Assembly: GCA_018241455.1 (NCBI GenBank)
Contig: JAFEDW010000119.1
Coordinates: 1 to 6,497, forward strand
Source of the DNA: Pseudomonadota bacterium
Lineage (GTDB): Bacteria; Pseudomonadota; Gammaproteobacteria; Steroidobacterales; Steroidobacteraceae
Direction of reading: 5' to 3'
Length of the DNA: 6,497 bases
The notes under the pieces were generated by a model. That model was not told where the DNA came from and ran no database searches. It saw only the letters and a program-made list of their open reading frames with translations. Made by a program: the position numbers and the translations under genes. Shown piece after piece: positions 5,243-6,497 of this stretch (the first letter of the stretch is position 1; the number at the start of each line of letters is the position of its first letter).

Positions 5243-6037
5243 GGCGGCGTCATCGCGCGGCGCGGCCAGCGCGGCCTCGATCGCGCCGGCGAGGCCCTCC
5301 GGCTTGTCGGCGGGCGCGTAGCGGCGTAACACGCTGCCATCGCGTGCGACGAGGAATTTGGTGAAGTTCCACTTGATCGCCTCGGTGCTCAGCACGCCCG
5401 GCCGCGCGGCCTTCAGGAACCGGTAGAGCGGGTGCGCGCGCTCGCCGTTCACCTCGAGCTTCGCGAACATCGGGAAGCTCACCTGGTAGTTGAGGCTGCA
5501 GAATTCGCGGATCTGCGCCTCGTCGCCCGGCTCCTGGTGGCCAAACTGGTCGCAGGGGAATCCCAGCACCTCGAAACCCTGCGGATGGTATTTGCGCTGC
5601 AGCGCCTCGAGGCCCGCGTACTGCGGCGTGTAGCCGCACTGGCTGGCCACGTTGACGATCAGCAGCACCTTGCGGCCGGCCTCGTACTGCTCGACCAGGA
5701 AGCGATTGAGCGTGGCGAGCAGTTCGGCTTTCTTCATCTGGAACGGCTCGATGCCGAACTGCACCAACACCGACTGCAGGAATTCGACCGCCGTGACCTG
5801 CGTCTGGCTGATCTGCGCGAGCGTCACGTTGGTGTCGAGCTCGCTGACGAAGGTCTCGATCAGCGTGGTCTTGCCGGAGCCGATTTCGCCGGTGATGACC
5901 ACGAAGCCGTCGGTGAACCAGATGGTCGACTCCATGTACGCCTTGGCGCGCGCATGGGCCTTGCTCAGGTAGAGGAATTGCGGATCCGGGCTCAACCGGA
6001 ACGGTAATTCCCTGAGTTTGAACTGTTCCAGATTCAT
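5234..6037 (-). CDS. Chimeric frame: ExeA/GspA-like ATPase N-terminal half fused to a truncated glutathione peroxidase
   Basis: One uninterrupted 267-residue frame made of two unrelated parts. Residues 1-128 resemble the start of ExeA/GspA-type AAA ATPases (secretion or exosortase-linked): FKLRELPFRLSPDPQFLYLS (6-25), then ITGEIGSGKTT with the Walker A at 50-57. This half stops at RKVLLIV (122-128), where such ATPases normally continue into the Walker B acidic pair DE; that pair and everything after it are absent. Residues 123-267 are a glutathione peroxidase: KVLLIVNVASQCGYT with peroxidatic Cys134, GFPCDQFGHQEP with Gln168, and IKWNFTKFLV with Trp223 and Asn224, so the Cys-Gln-Trp-Asn tetrad is intact. 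The usual first 25-30 residues of the peroxidase are missing. Neither half is complete, so activity is doubtful for both. The start at 6037 gives the conserved ATPase N-terminus, with a weak GGTGA site upstream. It lies 40 bases after purK and may be co-transcribed. It may be an assembly chimera. Confidence 0.75.
   Translation of the reverse strand: MNLEQFKLRELPFRLSPDPQFLYLSKAHARAKAYMESTIWFTDGFVVITGEIGSGKTTLIETFVSELDTNVTLAQISQTQVTAVEFLQSVLVQFGIEPFQMKKAELLATLNRFLVEQYEAGRKVLLIVNVASQCGYTPQYAGLEALQRKYHPQGFEVLGFPCDQFGHQEPGDEAQIREFCSLNYQVSFPMFAKLEVNGERAHPLYRFLKAARPGVLSTEAIKWNFTKFLVARDGSVLRRYAPADKPEGLAGAIEAALAAPRDDAASG
5654..5671 (-). other. Fusion junction in codons for KVLLIV
   Basis: These six codons (residues 123-128) fit both parents: the Walker B strand of the ATPase and the strand just before the peroxidatic cysteine of the peroxidase. 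The switch cannot be placed more precisely, as expected when two sequences join in a short identity. Both parents plausibly encode it with the same GC-preferred codons (AAG GTG CTG CTG ATC GTC), giving about 18-20 shared bases. The parental sequences are not in the window, so the extent of identity is inferred. Confidence 0.6.
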
Positions 6038-6077
6038 TCGGTCACCGTCGCCAGCGTCGCCTAGTTGCGCCCGGAAT
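6038..6077 (-). other. Short gap between purK and the chimeric gene
   Basis: Forty non-coding bases between the purK stop and the start at 6037. The frame stays open through it but the translation (rich in Arg, Cys and Pro upstream of MNLEQF) matches nothing. It holds GGTGA (complement of 6042-6046) as a weak ribosome site. I see no terminator hairpin with a T tract and no clear promoter, so read-through from purK is likely. Confidence 0.4.
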
Positions 6078-6497
6078 TCAAGGCGCACCGGACAGCGACA
6101 GCGCCAGCTGCCGCAACAGGGCGCGCGTGCGCCGGTTGCGTTCCTCGGCCGTGGCGGCCAGCAGCGTGCAATGGCCGAGCTTCCGTCCGGGGCGCGGTTG
6201 CTTGCCATAATCGTGCAGGTGCACGCCCGCTTGCGCGAGCACGCTGGCGGCGGCCGGCATGCGGCCGATCAGGTTGACCATCGCCGCGTGACCAACGGGA
6301 GCGGTGCTGCCGAGCGGGAGCCCGGCGATCGCGCGCAGGTGATTCTCGAACTGGCTGGTGACCGCGCCTTCGATCGTCCAGTGTCCCGAGTTGTGCACGC
6401 GCGGTGCGAGCTCGTTGGCGATCAGGCGGCCGTTGCGCACGAAGAATTCGATCGCCAGCGTACCGACGTAGCGGAAGTCGCGCAGCACGGCGCGCAG
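6078..6497 (-). CDS. purK: N5-carboxyaminoimidazole ribonucleotide synthase, C-terminal part (runs off the right edge)
   Basis: PurK uses ATP and bicarbonate to carboxylate aminoimidazole ribonucleotide in purine synthesis. The last 139 codons are present, of roughly 360-390 in the family. The ATP-grasp core is clear: YVGTLAIEFFV (10-20 of the visible part) with the metal-binding glutamate, then ANELAPRVHNSGHWTIEGA (27-45) with the second metal-binding glutamate and the basic and aromatic substrate residues. These are followed by TSQFENHLRAIAGLPLGST (47-65), MVNLIG (73-78) and the final LHDYGKQPRPGRKLGH (94-109), all typical of PurK. The PurT ligase and biotin carboxylases share the fold but not this C-terminal signature. 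About 28 residues after GRKLGH are a normal, variable tail. The upstream half, and whether purE precedes it as in many bacteria, lies outside the window. Confidence 0.95.
   Translation of the reverse strand: MRAVLRDFRYVGTLAIEFFVRNGRLIANELAPRVHNSGHWTIEGAVTSQFENHLRAIAGLPLGSTAPVGHAAMVNLIGRMPAAASVLAQAGVHLHDYGKQPRPGRKLGHCTLLAATAEERNRRTRALLRQLALSLSGAP

Noticed and set aside
5432..6007. Plus-strand open frame of 191 codons opposite the chimeric gene
   Set aside because: Rich in Leu, Glu, Asp, Arg and His with no domain; it is the complement of the well-supported minus-strand frame.
6038..6208. N-terminal extension of the chimeric gene into purK
   Set aside because: The 57 extra residues overlap purK in another frame and are rich in Arg, Cys and Pro; the conserved ATPase start is MNLEQF at 6037.

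Overview
The window is a GC-rich stretch from a proteobacterium. The best guess is a high-GC Gammaproteobacterium or a related Betaproteobacterium. The evidence is the head-to-head pair of PEP synthase and its regulatory kinase/phosphatase, PurK, 2-methylisocitrate lyase and an ExeA/GspA-type ATPase, with strongly GC-biased third codon positions throughout. A genus cannot be named from the sequence alone. The region is almost wholly coding: all non-coding gaps are under 90 bases, and I see no RNA genes, insertion sequences, CRISPR arrays or long repeats.

Layout, left to right. (1) 1-264, minus: N-terminal 88 codons of a 2-methylisocitrate lyase (prpB), cut by the window edge. (2) A 54-base divergent gap with a perfect TATAAT only six bases before the next start codon. 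(3) 319-1170 and 1167-1961, plus: a two-gene ATGA-coupled operon of an HSDL2-like short-chain dehydrogenase and a crotonase-fold protein of the PaaG/isomerase type. (4) 1958-2782, minus: the PEP synthase regulatory protein (ppsR), whose stop codon shares a CTAG palindrome with the crotonase stop. (5) An 84-base divergent gap with an 18-base perfect palindrome and a second inverted repeat. (6) 2867-5242, plus: phosphoenolpyruvate synthase (ppsA). (7) 5234-6037, minus: a chimeric reading frame. (8) 6078-6497, minus: C-terminal 139 codons of purK, cut by the window edge.

How the genes fit together: ppsA makes PEP from pyruvate for gluconeogenesis and ppsR switches it on and off by phosphorylating a threonine two residues before the catalytic histidine; both key residues are present here (Thr418, His420). 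prpB makes pyruvate and succinate from propionyl-CoA-derived methylisocitrate. The SDR/crotonase pair looks like acyl-CoA catabolism. The left part of the window is therefore plausibly about growth on fatty acids, propionate or other gluconeogenic carbon; this functional link is inference from proximity.

The most unusual object is the 267-residue frame at 5234-6037. Its first ~128 residues are the N-terminal half of an ExeA/GspA-like AAA ATPase (with Walker A) and the rest is a glutathione peroxidase lacking its normal N-terminus. They are joined in frame within the short segment KVLLIV, which typically occurs in both parent families. It is either a real deletion/fusion between short direct repeats or a mis-assembly at a shared k-mer; the sequence alone cannot decide, and I consider mis-assembly at least as likely.
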